Shown here: piece after piece, positions 1-7,648 of the stretch
Numbering within the stretch: the first letter of the stretch is position 1
Layout: each line of letters starts with the position of its first letter
Assembly: GCA_030017395.1 (NCBI GenBank)
Contig: JASEIZ010000013.1
Coordinates: 1 to 17,891, forward strand
Source: Desulfobacterales bacterium
GTDB taxonomy: Bacteria; Desulfobacterota; Desulfobacteria; Desulfobacterales; ETH-SRB1
Length of the DNA: 17,891 bases
Direction of reading: 5' to 3'
Made by a program: the position numbers and the translations under genes
The notes under the pieces: model-generated
What the model was told of the DNA's origin: nothing
Databases searched by the model: none
The model's input: the letters and a program-made list of their open reading frames with translations, nothing else

Positions 1-1
1 C

Positions 2-94
2 CAAACATTTAACAGTGTTGGATTGCCTAATCAGAGGCACGATATGAAGCCTATAAACGAGGTGAGATTGAGGCAACTGATTGAGTGGACATAG
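2..94 (+). CDS. 3' end of an unidentified open frame running in from the left edge
   Basis: A reading frame is open from the first bases of the window and ends at a TAG at 92-94. It encodes about 30 residues ending in RLRQLIEWT. I do not recognise the family. If real, it is the tail of a gene pointing towards oleC, so the two genes converge. The short length makes a chance open frame quite possible. The 60 bases between its stop and the oleC stop hold only a weak A/T stem (139-155, loop GAT), not a convincing terminator. Confidence 0.25.
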   Translation, partial: QTFNSVGLPNQRHDMKPINEVRLRQLIEWT

Positions 95-156
95 GGGACA
101 TCCATTGGATTGTTTTAATGTGGCTGAGCAATTATACCGTTTTTAGATTAAAAACT

Positions 157-1827
157 TTAGTTGACTTTCACCTTCTTCCCGGCCCACAGCGCCAGCTTTT
201 CACGAAAGATCTTTGAATTATGGCGTATGTCAACAGGGAATGCTTTCTTAAAAAGGATTGTATCAATATCTTTTGTTAAGGGGTATTCCTTTGCCAGCGC
301 AAAAAGCTCAAGCATAAGCTGCTTTTTTTTACCCCTGCTATCCTGTGGTTCCAGCTCTATGCATATCACAGGTCTTTGTTTTGGCGGCGATCCTATGCCC
401 ACAAGGGCGCTTCGAAACACCCTTGGGTGATTGTTAAAGATTGCTTCGCAGGGAATGGTAAAAAGCGTGCCCTTTTCAGTAATCACGCGGTGATTTTTGC
501 GGCCGCAAAACCAGATTCTACCCTTTTTATCCATCCAGCCAAGATCGCCCATTCTGTGCCATATTCTCTCATTGTCTTTGATCTTTGAAAGCGCATCTGC
601 ACGGGTGTTGTTAAAATATTGTTTTGTGACAAGATCTCCGCTAACCGCAATTTCGCCGATCTCACTATCGGAAACCACAAGACCATCCGACCATTTTTCA
701 ATCGGCTCGTCACTTATCTCAATAATACGAACGTCTATTCCATCAAGCACGCGACCAACGCACATGCCAAATCCCTGCTCGCTGAGCTTTCCGGTTTCAG
801 AAAAAATTTCATTGCCGGCTATCGATACTATCGGAACGGCTTCGGTAGCGCCGTAAGGTGTATGAATCTCTGCATCATCACGCAACATGGTGGAAAACCG
901 CTTAATATTGGATGGAGATACAGGTGCGCCGGCTGAGACAACCCTTTTCAAAGACAAAAGTTTTATCCCTTTGCTTTTTCCATAACGCCCTACACGATTA
1001 AGCAGAGCAGGCGAAGCAAACATGTTTGTAACTCCCTGGTTTGTTATCGCCTCGATGATCTTTTCAGGATTTACAAGCGCCGGTTTTGTGGGGTCCATAT
1101 CAGGTATCACCGCAGTCATCCCCAGCGCGGGATCAAACAGGGCAAAAAGCGGAAAGGTTGGAAGATCGATTTCATCCTCTGTTATGTTGAAGTGAGATTT
1201 TATATGACGTATCTGGGCATCAAACATGCCGTGAGTATATACTACCCCTTTTGCAGGGCCTGTGCTTCCGGTTGTAAACAGGATGGCCGCTGTTTCATCA
1301 TGGGCGGTTTCAGCTGCGGTATATGATTGCCATGGAATCTGCCGGATATGTCGAAGAGTAAGCCCTCCCCAGAACCAGCGCCTGCCTGTTGTAATGCTTG
1401 TTTTTACTGTTCTGAAATATTTTGGAAACAGGACTCGAAGTGCGTGTGCGGCTGGAATACCGATAAAAGCATCCGGCTTGCTTTCTTTAAGGCACAGAAG
1501 CATGCGGCCTGTTCCCATTCCCGGATCGACTACAACAGGTATTGCGCCCACTTTGAATATCGCAAATGTTAAGGAAAAAAAATCCGGGCCCGGTTTTACC
1601 ATTAAAACAATTCTTGTCCCGCGCGTAATCCCGGCCTTTTCCAGTCCGTGTGCCAGACAGTCGGATTCCCTGTCAAGCTGCTGAAATGTAAGATGACAGT
1701 ATGCAACCCTTTTGTATTCATCCCGAACCACAGGATAGACAACAGCCCTTTTATACGGCTGCACGTGGGCCATTCTTTTCAAATAAGACGAAATATTTAC
1801 AATTTTGTTATCAGCCTTCACTTGCAT
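157..1827 (-). CDS. oleC: OleC-type AMP-dependent ligase (beta-lactone synthetase)
   Basis: Adenylate-forming enzyme of the acyl-CoA synthetase superfamily. In the Ole pathway OleC uses ATP to close a 2-alkyl-3-hydroxy acid into a beta-lactone. The 556-residue protein shows the P-loop FTTGSTGPAKG (about 184-194), the A5 motif YGATEA (325-330), the GDLGWMD motif (427-433), the hinge GRKNH (442-446) and the catalytic lysine in HNSKI (Lys539). No signal peptide or membrane segment is evident. The call as OleC rather than a generic acyl-CoA ligase rests on oleB and oleA lying upstream on the same strand. An in-frame ATG at 1926 would add 33 residues, but these are translated from an inverted-repeat element. 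I prefer ATG 1827, which has GGTGAG seven bases upstream and starts a normal N-terminus. No oleD follows in the remaining 156 bases. Confidence 0.88.
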   Translation of the reverse strand: MQVKADNKIVNISSYLKRMAHVQPYKRAVVYPVVRDEYKRVAYCHLTFQQLDRESDCLAHGLEKAGITRGTRIVLMVKPGPDFFSLTFAIFKVGAIPVVVDPGMGTGRMLLCLKESKPDAFIGIPAAHALRVLFPKYFRTVKTSITTGRRWFWGGLTLRHIRQIPWQSYTAAETAHDETAAILFTTGSTGPAKGVVYTHGMFDAQIRHIKSHFNITEDEIDLPTFPLFALFDPALGMTAVIPDMDPTKPALVNPEKIIEAITNQGVTNMFASPALLNRVGRYGKSKGIKLLSLKRVVSAGAPVSPSNIKRFSTMLRDDAEIHTPYGATEAVPIVSIAGNEIFSETGKLSEQGFGMCVGRVLDGIDVRIIEISDEPIEKWSDGLVVSDSEIGEIAVSGDLVTKQYFNNTRADALSKIKDNERIWHRMGDLGWMDKKGRIWFCGRKNHRVITEKGTLFTIPCEAIFNNHPRVFRSALVGIGSPPKQRPVICIELEPQDSRGKKKQLMLELFALAKEYPLTKDIDTILFKKAFPVDIRHNSKIFREKLALWAGKKVKVN

Positions 1828-1837
1828 TTTTTTACTC

Positions 1838-1999
1838 ACCGCAGAGCCGCAGAGAACGCAAAGAAGTTTCTTTTTGTTTTCCGTCCTCTCACACGCGGCG
1901 CACCTGCTGCGACGTGTCGCTATCACGGCGAAAGCGCCTGCGCTGCGCGACGGAAAACAAAAAAATCTTTAACCTCAGCGTTCTCTGCGGCTCAGCGGT
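1838..1999. repeat. Imperfect inverted-repeat element, copy 1 (oleB-oleC gap)
   Basis: Outer arms 1838-1864 and 1973-1999 are near-complementary: both read inwards as ACCGC(A/T)GAGCCGCAGAGAACGC. Inner arms 1871-1885 and 1949-1963 are perfectly complementary over 15 bases. The centre is GC-rich and itself partly palindromic. The element fills most of the 205-bp gap between oleB and oleC. A related element lies at 7649-7875. No transposase is encoded, so it resembles a MITE-like or other non-autonomous intergenic repeat. Confidence 0.8.
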
Positions 2000-2032
2000 A
2001 AAATATAAGATTTTTAATAAAAACCCAAATTA

Positions 2033-2944
2033 CTATACATTATGCCTGGTTAAAAAATCTTTGACAAGCAGACAGATCTTTTTGGGTTCATCTTCCAGAA
2101 CATAATGGCCCGCATCTGAAAACAAATTGACCTCTGCTTCCGGAAAACGGCGCTGCCACTCGGCAAGGTATGACACATCAAAAACAAAGTCGTGTCTGCC
2201 CCAGCATATTAGCATGGGGATGCCCTTAAGTTTATGCATATTTTCATCCACATATTTTACAAGACCATAGCTTGGATCATTTTCGGACACAGGAATATCC
2301 CTGACAAAACAAAGAGTTGCCAGCCTGTTTTTCCAGCAGTTGTACGGAGCGATGAGCCCTGATTTTACATCTCTGGAAAGCCCTTTGTGTGACGCCATAA
2401 ACAGAGCACTGTGTGCAAAAAGATTGAAACCAAGGACCGCAACAGTTGCAAGCGGCCCCATATTCCGCACAAGCCGCAGCCTGAAAGGAAGTTTCTTTTT
2501 GCCCGGCGGGAAAAAACCCGCTGTATTCATTATCACTATGCGGCTTATCCTTTCAGGATGCCTCAAAGCATAGGCCATGCCGATCATCCCGCCCCAATCA
2601 TGGAGTATAAGCGTAACATTTTCCGATAACTCAAGGTGGTCAAACAGGGCTTCAATATCATCCACACGTCTCTTGAGAATGTAATTGTATCTGTTTTTAT
2701 CCGGTTTGTCTGAAAGGCCGCAGCCGATATGATCGATAGCGATTGCGCGAAAATGCGCTGAAAGCTCTTTAACCAGTTCGCGATAATAGAAAGACCATGT
2801 AGGATTTCCGTGTATCATTACAACAGGATCGCCGGTTCCTTCATCAATAAAATGATACTTCAAACCTTTAAGGTTCATGTAATGGGATTTAAATGAGTAT
2901 AGATGTTTGAAAGAGGATATATCAACCGGTCTGTTCTTTTTCAT
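2033..2944 (-). CDS. oleB: OleB-type alpha/beta hydrolase (beta-lactone decarboxylase)
   Basis: Haloalkane-dehalogenase-like alpha/beta hydrolase of 303 residues. OleB removes CO2 from the beta-lactone made by OleC to give a cis internal olefin. Visible features are the oxyanion-hole motif HGNP (45-48), the nucleophile elbow HDWGG with Asp116 (Asp instead of Ser, as in dehalogenases and OleB), a probable acid Asp252 in WGRHD, and the catalytic His280 in DAGHYV. A proline- and lysine-rich cap begins near 145. It lies between oleA (128-base gap holding a heptamer inverted repeat) and oleC (gap holding another repeat). The start at 2944 has no clear Shine-Dalgarno. An internal ATG (residue 23) is possible but would remove the conserved strand leader. 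On its own the sequence could be read as haloalkane dehalogenase; the ole context decides. Confidence 0.88.
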   Translation of the reverse strand: MKKNRPVDISSFKHLYSFKSHYMNLKGLKYHFIDEGTGDPVVMIHGNPTWSFYYRELVKELSAHFRAIAIDHIGCGLSDKPDKNRYNYILKRRVDDIEALFDHLELSENVTLILHDWGGMIGMAYALRHPERISRIVIMNTAGFFPPGKKKLPFRLRLVRNMGPLATVAVLGFNLFAHSALFMASHKGLSRDVKSGLIAPYNCWKNRLATLCFVRDIPVSENDPSYGLVKYVDENMHKLKGIPMLICWGRHDFVFDVSYLAEWQRRFPEAEVNLFSDAGHYVLEDEPKKICLLVKDFLTRHNV

Positions 2945-2960
2945 ATTTTGTAACTACTAA

Positions 2961-3060
2961 GGTTCACAGTTTACGGTTCACGGTTTACGGTTTTTTAAAT
3001 GAATTATGCAACGACTGAAACATTTTAACCGTTAACTGTAAACTGTTAACCGTAAACGGT
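2961..3060. repeat. Inverted arrays of tandem RGTTYAC-like heptamers (oleA-oleB gap)
   Basis: The left arm (2961-2992) is four to five heptamers of the form GGTTCAC/AGTTTAC/GGTTTAC in tandem. The right arm (3026-3060) reads on the opposite strand as heptamers GTTTACG-GTTAACA-GTTTACA-GTTAACG. The arms are complementary with scattered mismatches across a 33-base spacer. A transcript from oleA to oleB could therefore fold into a long hairpin upstream of oleB. It is unrelated in sequence to the ACCGC element. Confidence 0.75.
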
Positions 3061-3071
3061 CGCTATATTTT

Positions 3072-4115
3072 TTACCACTCAATACCCAGCATAATGCAGT
3101 TAAGACCGCTGCCGATTCCAAAAAATCCAACCAGATCGCCCGGCACAAGAAACTCACGTTCTGATGCTATTGCGGCGGTAATTGGAAGAGACACGGTGCC
3201 GATATTTCCAAGAAACTCAAAGGTGGTAAAATCCCTTTTTTTTGGAATGCCTATGGCTTCAAGCAGGGTTCTCTGGTGGGTCGCTCCCACCTGATGACAA
3301 ATAATTTTATCCGGCTTATCATCAGGCAGTGACAGCTCTTTTCTAAAGTCGTTGAACGTTTCTATCCCCAGAGTCACGCCGTTTTGCAACACACCTACAG
3401 AATCTGTTTCCATGGCATTAAGCCCGCTGGCGGGTATGCCTGTGTCCGGCCCCCAGCGACACAATTTATAATACTCTGCAGCGCTTCTTATTACTCCTCC
3501 GACAACACGATGACTGCCCCTGCCTGCGATAGACTCATCCGTTAAAAGCACAGCCACAGCCCCTGAGCCACCAGTCAGGGTGGCGATTTTTTTCTTAAAA
3601 TTATCCATATTCCCGGCTTCAAGGAGCTGCTCGATAGTAATATCAATTATCTCTCGTGAAGACTCGCATGATGTTACAAGGCCTGCCCTGATCTGGCCAA
3701 GCTCGATTGCATTAGCCACCTGCAGCATTCCGTTTAAAATTCCAAGGCAGGCATTCGACACATCATAAATCATGGTTTCAGGACTCAAACCAAGACCGTT
3801 TGATACGGCGCACGCGGTTGCAGGTTCTAAATCATCCCTGCAAACTCCGCCGTAAATTAGCATACCGATATCCTCAGGGGAAATGCCCGAGGCTTCGATA
3901 GCCTTTTGTGCCGCCTTAATTGCCCCTTCAGACATTTTATAGCCAGGATCCCAAAATCTGCGTTCGGAAATTCCTGTTATAACCTCCAGTTGCCCTTTCT
4001 GAAAGTGGAGAGTTTTATAAAGCGGCTCCAGGCGTTTTTCAAGATCATCTGATGTTACTATGTTGGGAGCAAGCTCATAACCAAAAGACTCTATGTAAAC
4101 CTTAGAATATCGCAT
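3072..4115 (-). CDS. oleA: OleA-type thiolase (non-decarboxylative acyl-CoA condensing enzyme)
   Basis: Thiolase-superfamily (KAS III-like) enzyme that joins two fatty acyl-CoAs head to head to a 2-alkyl-3-ketoacyl product, the first committed step of Ole hydrocarbon synthesis. The 347-residue protein shows the nucleophile Cys123 in SNACLG, His274 in HQVGATH, Asn304 in LGNIGTVS and Glu97 in DDLEPAT. Glu97 lies 26 residues before the cysteine, the same spacing I recall for the catalytic glutamate of Xanthomonas OleA, which helps to separate OleA from FabH. I chose ATG 4115, which has AAGG just upstream. An upstream in-frame ATG at 4175 adds 20 hydrophobic, AT-coded residues (MIFYWF..) that look spurious and overlap the promoter region. 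The gene diverges from aspS. Confidence 0.9.
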   Translation of the reverse strand: MRYSKVYIESFGYELAPNIVTSDDLEKRLEPLYKTLHFQKGQLEVITGISERRFWDPGYKMSEGAIKAAQKAIEASGISPEDIGMLIYGGVCRDDLEPATACAVSNGLGLSPETMIYDVSNACLGILNGMLQVANAIELGQIRAGLVTSCESSREIIDITIEQLLEAGNMDNFKKKIATLTGGSGAVAVLLTDESIAGRGSHRVVGGVIRSAAEYYKLCRWGPDTGIPASGLNAMETDSVGVLQNGVTLGIETFNDFRKELSLPDDKPDKIICHQVGATHQRTLLEAIGIPKKRDFTTFEFLGNIGTVSLPITAAIASEREFLVPGDLVGFFGIGSGLNCIMLGIEW

Positions 4116-4133
4116 TTGCCTTATATTTACTTG

Positions 4134-4164
4134 ATTATATTTTACAATTAAATTAATGAACCAA
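4134..4164 (-). promoter_or_regulatory. Possible oleA promoter
   Basis: On the minus strand, TATAAT (4134-4139) lies 18 bases upstream of the preferred oleA ATG, with TTGGTT (4159-4164) as a possible -35 box. The 19-base spacer is longer than ideal. If used, the leader would be only about a dozen bases but would include the AAGG ribosome-binding site. This also argues against the upstream ATG at 4175. No comparable pair was found for aspS in the same gap. Confidence 0.35.
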
Positions 4165-4272
4165 TAAAAAATCACGAATTTAAATCCAACAGGTTATTGC
4201 CATACCAGAACTCATGTAAAAGGCAAGAATTATTTAATTTGATTCTTAAAACAGGAAACAGAGAAAAAAATT

Positions 4273-6402
4273 ATGAATTATCGTGATCGATCGGAATGTG
4301 GGCTATTAAATTTATCTGATATTGGACGACAGGTCTATTTGTTTGGCTGGGTTGATTCTTTGCGCGATCATGGCGATGTGCTGTTTATTCATCTGAGGGA
4401 TCGAAGCGGCATTGTTCAGGTTGTTTTCAGCCCTGAATTTACAGATAAAGCAATTTGCAGCCTGGCTGCTGATCTTAGAAATGAATTTTGCGTCAATGTC
4501 TCAGGACAGGTAGTTAAACGGGCAGAGGGTACGGAAAATCCCTGTATAGAAACAGGAAACCTGGAAGTCATTACAACCGACATGACAATTCTCAGTAAAT
4601 CGAGCGTCCTGCCGTTTTCTATTTCAGAAAAGGCCATGCTTGCCGGAGCCGATAACCCGGTTTTTAAATCAGCATCAGGGGCGGTATCAGAAGATTTGAG
4701 GCTTCAGTATCGATATCTTGATCTGAGACGGCCGACCATGCAGGATTTTATAATCAAGCGGCATAACATCAACAAATGTATCCGAAAGTATCTCGACGAC
4801 AAAGGATTTATCGACATAGAAACACCGATGCTTACTAAAAGCACACCTGAAGGCGCCCGTGATTACCTGGTTCCAAGCCGGCATTTTCCGAAACGTTTTT
4901 ATGCCTTGCCACAGTCACCCCAGCTGTTTAAACAGCTTTTAATGATCAGCGGTTTTGAAAAATATTACCAGATCACCCGCTGTTTTCGAGATGAAGATCT
5001 GCGCCCCAACCGCCAGCCCGAATTTACCCAGCTGGACATCGAGGCTTCTTTTATTGATGAGACTTTTATCTATGAGCTCATCGAAGAGCTGCTTGTAAGG
5101 ATTTTTGAAATCAACGGCATAACACTTCCCAGGCCATTCCCATATATTACATGGCAGGAGGCTATTGAAAGCACCGGAACCGACAGGCCGGATTTGCGTT
5201 TTGGTTTAAGATTTATTGAAGCCACCGACATTTTCACCAATACCGATTACACAATTTTCAAACAGATTCTGCAGCGAGGCGGGCATATCAAAGGCATCAA
5301 TGTCAAGGGCGCATCAAATCAGTTGAGCAAAAATATCCTTCAAAATGAATATGCAAAGGAAATTGTGCCTGGTTTCGGAGCCAAGGGAATGACATGGATG
5401 CGTATAAACAATGGAAAGCTGGACTCAAATATTGTGCAGTTTTTTAGCGAGGATGAAAAACGCCTGATAATAAAACGCTTTGGCGCTGGAGACGGAGATG
5501 TGATTTTAATGATTGCCGATCCGTCCCGCAGCCTGGTAAATAACGTTTTAGGTCAGCTCCGGCTTCACGTAGCCAACCGTCTGGGGATGATTCCCATGGA
5601 CAGTTACTGCCCGGTCTGGGTTACGGACTTTCCGCTTTTTGAGATGACTGAAAGCGGTATTACTTCCAGTCATCACCCTTTTACAGCTCCGGATCGAACC
5701 GACTTTGATCCCAAAGATATGGAAGCGCTTTTGTCTTTAAAGTCGCGCGCCTATGATATAGTTGTTAATGGAGAGGAGCTTGGCGGCGGCAGTATCCGTA
5801 TTCACGAAAAAAAACTTCAGCATAAGATTTTTCAGGCACTGGCGCTTTCCGAGAAAGAGGTGGAGGAAAAATTCGGGTTCTTTTTAAATGCATTTGATTA
5901 TGGGCCCCCGCCACATGGAGGGCTCGCGTTAGGCATGGACAGGGTAATCGCCATGATCCTGAAAACACCGTCGATCCGTGAAATCACGGCTTTTCCAAAA
6001 AATCGCAGCGCCTTTTGTCCTTTGACTCAGGCGCCTTCCAGCGTCGATTATGAGCAGTTAGCCGAATTGGGCATGCTTGATATTAAAGGAAAAGAAGAAC
6101 TTTCCGGGGTTTCTCAACAAAAGGAACAGATAGACAATCTTTCCTGGTTGTCGCGTATCGGCATACTGGAAGGCGAGCGCCCTGAAATCAAAGCCGCTGT
6201 CGCAGATGCAGTCAAGATGGCCGGGCATGTGAATGAAAAAGCAGGTTCAAGCGAACCCATGTTTTCGGTTTTTGCCCTGAAAAACCGTTTCAGGGACGGT
6301 ACCTCTCCCAAAATCTGCAACATGGTCAAAAACAGGAACCTTTTTAAAAATGCACCTGCTGTAAAGGGCGATTTTTTCAAGGTGGACACAATTCTGGAGT
6401 AA
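4273..6402 (+). CDS. aspS-gatC: Bifunctional aspartyl-tRNA synthetase fused to GatC
   Basis: A 709-residue protein, about 100 residues longer than bacterial AspRS. Residues 1-110 form the OB-fold anticodon domain. The class II core follows, with FRDEDLR (238-244) in motif 2, the bacterial insertion domain (about 290-430), GGGSIRIHE (504-512) and motif 3 GLALGMDR (550-557). His33 in RDHG and Gly86 in RAEG match residues linked to non-discriminating AspRS, which charges both tRNA-Asp and tRNA-Asn. Residues about 613-709 are a complete GatC: IDNLSWLSRIGI matches the GatC first helix, and the end (FRDG.., NAPAVKGDFFKV..ILE) matches the classical GatC C-terminus. GatC normally clamps GatA to GatB, so the fusion tethers the synthetase to the amidotransferase. 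The GatA-like gene starts 12 bases later. The ribosome-binding site is weak (AGGAAACAGAG, set back). Confidence 0.93.
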   Translation: MNYRDRSECGLLNLSDIGRQVYLFGWVDSLRDHGDVLFIHLRDRSGIVQVVFSPEFTDKAICSLAADLRNEFCVNVSGQVVKRAEGTENPCIETGNLEVITTDMTILSKSSVLPFSISEKAMLAGADNPVFKSASGAVSEDLRLQYRYLDLRRPTMQDFIIKRHNINKCIRKYLDDKGFIDIETPMLTKSTPEGARDYLVPSRHFPKRFYALPQSPQLFKQLLMISGFEKYYQITRCFRDEDLRPNRQPEFTQLDIEASFIDETFIYELIEELLVRIFEINGITLPRPFPYITWQEAIESTGTDRPDLRFGLRFIEATDIFTNTDYTIFKQILQRGGHIKGINVKGASNQLSKNILQNEYAKEIVPGFGAKGMTWMRINNGKLDSNIVQFFSEDEKRLIIKRFGAGDGDVILMIADPSRSLVNNVLGQLRLHVANRLGMIPMDSYCPVWVTDFPLFEMTESGITSSHHPFTAPDRTDFDPKDMEALLSLKSRAYDIVVNGEELGGGSIRIHEKKLQHKIFQALALSEKEVEEKFGFFLNAFDYGPPPHGGLALGMDRVIAMILKTPSIREITAFPKNRSAFCPLTQAPSSVDYEQLAELGMLDIKGKEELSGVSQQKEQIDNLSWLSRIGILEGERPEIKAAVADAVKMAGHVNEKAGSSEPMFSVFALKNRFRDGTSPKICNMVKNRNLFKNAPAVKGDFFKVDTILE

Positions 6403-6414
6403 AGAGGAGTTTGC

Positions 6415-7641
6415 ATGCAAGAAACAATTTTCAGCTATATGGACCCGGCGCCTCCATGCGCGCCTGAAAACAGCATACTTAAAGGATTAACCGTTGCGAT
6501 ACAGCCAAACCTTTCTGTCCGGGGGTGGCCCACGCAGGCCGGTTCCAGAGCACTGGAAGGGTTTATTGCCATTGAAGATGCCACGGTTGTCGAGCGGCTC
6601 AGGCAGGCCGGGGCAACCATTAAAGGCGCTACATACATGAGTGAACTCGGTCTTGGTCTAACTGGCGACACAGGCGCCGATGCTCTTAAAAATAACGAAG
6701 CAGATATCGTAATAATAACCGATAACATGGGTGAATCACGTGTTTCCGCATGTGCTGCCGGTGTTTTTGGATTCAAGCCCAGCTATGGAATTGTATCCCG
6801 CTTTGGTCTGATCGGCCTGATACCGTCAATGGAATGCTTTGGAATTCTGGCAAAAAAACTTGCGGATGTTTCCATGGTAATCGGTGTTATAGCTGGAAAT
6901 GACAGCAGGGATTTGTCCATGCCTGATTTTGGGCCTGAATCCGGGCCTGAGCTCAAACTGCCTGATTTTTCACGGGTGTTTGAAGCAAAAAAACCGGCCC
7001 GCTCCTGCGGCGTGATCAGGGAATGCCTTGAAATCATGGAAAAGGAAGAACTAAGCGCCTTTGAGGCGACAATATCAAAACTTGCCAAACGCGGCATTCA
7101 AACCATTGAGATCGGTTTAGAAGATTTTAACATGGTCCGGACAGTGCATAATATAATCGGCGCTGTTGAGGCGTCATCCAGCGCCGGTAAATATGACAGC
7201 GTGCGCTATGGACACAGGGCAGCAGGCGGTAAAAACTGGAATGAAATGTATATTAATTCCCGCGCCGAATCTTTTGGTGTGTCGATCAAATCTTATCTTT
7301 TTCAGGGATCATACTTCCAGAACGAAAACTACAATGCTTTTGTTGATGCAGCCCGTATTCGAGGACGTCTTTCAGCAGGGCTGGACCAGGCGCTGGAAAA
7401 TGCGGACTTTCTCATGCTTCCCACGATACGCAAGGCAATTGATCCTTTTACGGCAGACACGGTCAATGAAATTTATGACAGCTTCCCATGGACGTTAATC
7501 GCAAATATTACAGGCCATCCTGCTATTACGCTGCCAAAGATGGTTGTGTGCAAGGATATGGATATTGGAATGCAGATTATAGGCCCGCGGTTTAAAGATG
7601 CAAACATGCTTTCCATAGCAGCTCAACTTAGTATTGGATAA
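6415..7641 (+). CDS. gatA: GatA-like amidase-fold protein with lost catalytic triad (probable pseudoenzyme)
   Basis: Amidase-signature family, 408 residues against about 485 for GatA. GatA normally releases ammonia from glutamine for Asp-tRNA-Asn or Glu-tRNA-Gln amidation. The GatA backbone is clear: ATVVERLRQAGATIKG (56-71), GFKPSYGIVSRFGLIG (119-134), VEASSSAGKYDSVRYG (251-266), SRAESFG (282-288) and the C-terminal NITGHPAITLP. The active site is gone. The usual Lys in VAIKDN is Gln30 (VAIQPN). The GGSSGGS loop carrying the cis-serine is deleted, with residues 80-100 bridging the gap. The DTGGS nucleophile segment reads DNMGES (103-108), with Glu107 at the serine position in an ungapped alignment. 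The N-terminal helices are also short. The frame is intact over 1.2 kb, so this is not simple decay. AGAGGAG precedes the ATG. Confidence 0.85.
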   Translation: MQETIFSYMDPAPPCAPENSILKGLTVAIQPNLSVRGWPTQAGSRALEGFIAIEDATVVERLRQAGATIKGATYMSELGLGLTGDTGADALKNNEADIVIITDNMGESRVSACAAGVFGFKPSYGIVSRFGLIGLIPSMECFGILAKKLADVSMVIGVIAGNDSRDLSMPDFGPESGPELKLPDFSRVFEAKKPARSCGVIRECLEIMEKEELSAFEATISKLAKRGIQTIEIGLEDFNMVRTVHNIIGAVEASSSAGKYDSVRYGHRAAGGKNWNEMYINSRAESFGVSIKSYLFQGSYFQNENYNAFVDAARIRGRLSAGLDQALENADFLMLPTIRKAIDPFTADTVNEIYDSFPWTLIANITGHPAITLPKMVVCKDMDIGMQIIGPRFKDANMLSIAAQLSIG

Positions 7642-7648
7642 TTTATAA

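Noticed and set aside
1828..1926. N-terminal extension of OleC from ATG 1926
   Set aside because: It is translated repeat sequence; the internal ATG 1827 has a ribosome-binding site and starts a normal adenylate-forming enzyme N-terminus.
1838..1999. Reading the direct and inverted repeats as a CRISPR array
   Set aside because: Only two arms in inverted orientation, no regular spacers and no cas genes.
1262..2105. Several plus-strand open frames over oleC and the repeat
   Set aside because: Antisense shadows of oleC and translations of the inverted repeat; composition does not look like real protein.
2033..2944. Calling the hydrolase a haloalkane dehalogenase
   Set aside because: Same fold and Asp nucleophile, but location between oleA and oleC makes OleB the better name.
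4116..4175. 20-residue N-terminal extension of OleA from ATG 4175
   Set aside because: AT-coded hydrophobic stretch covering the likely -10 box; the OleA fold begins at ATG 4115, which has AAGG upstream.
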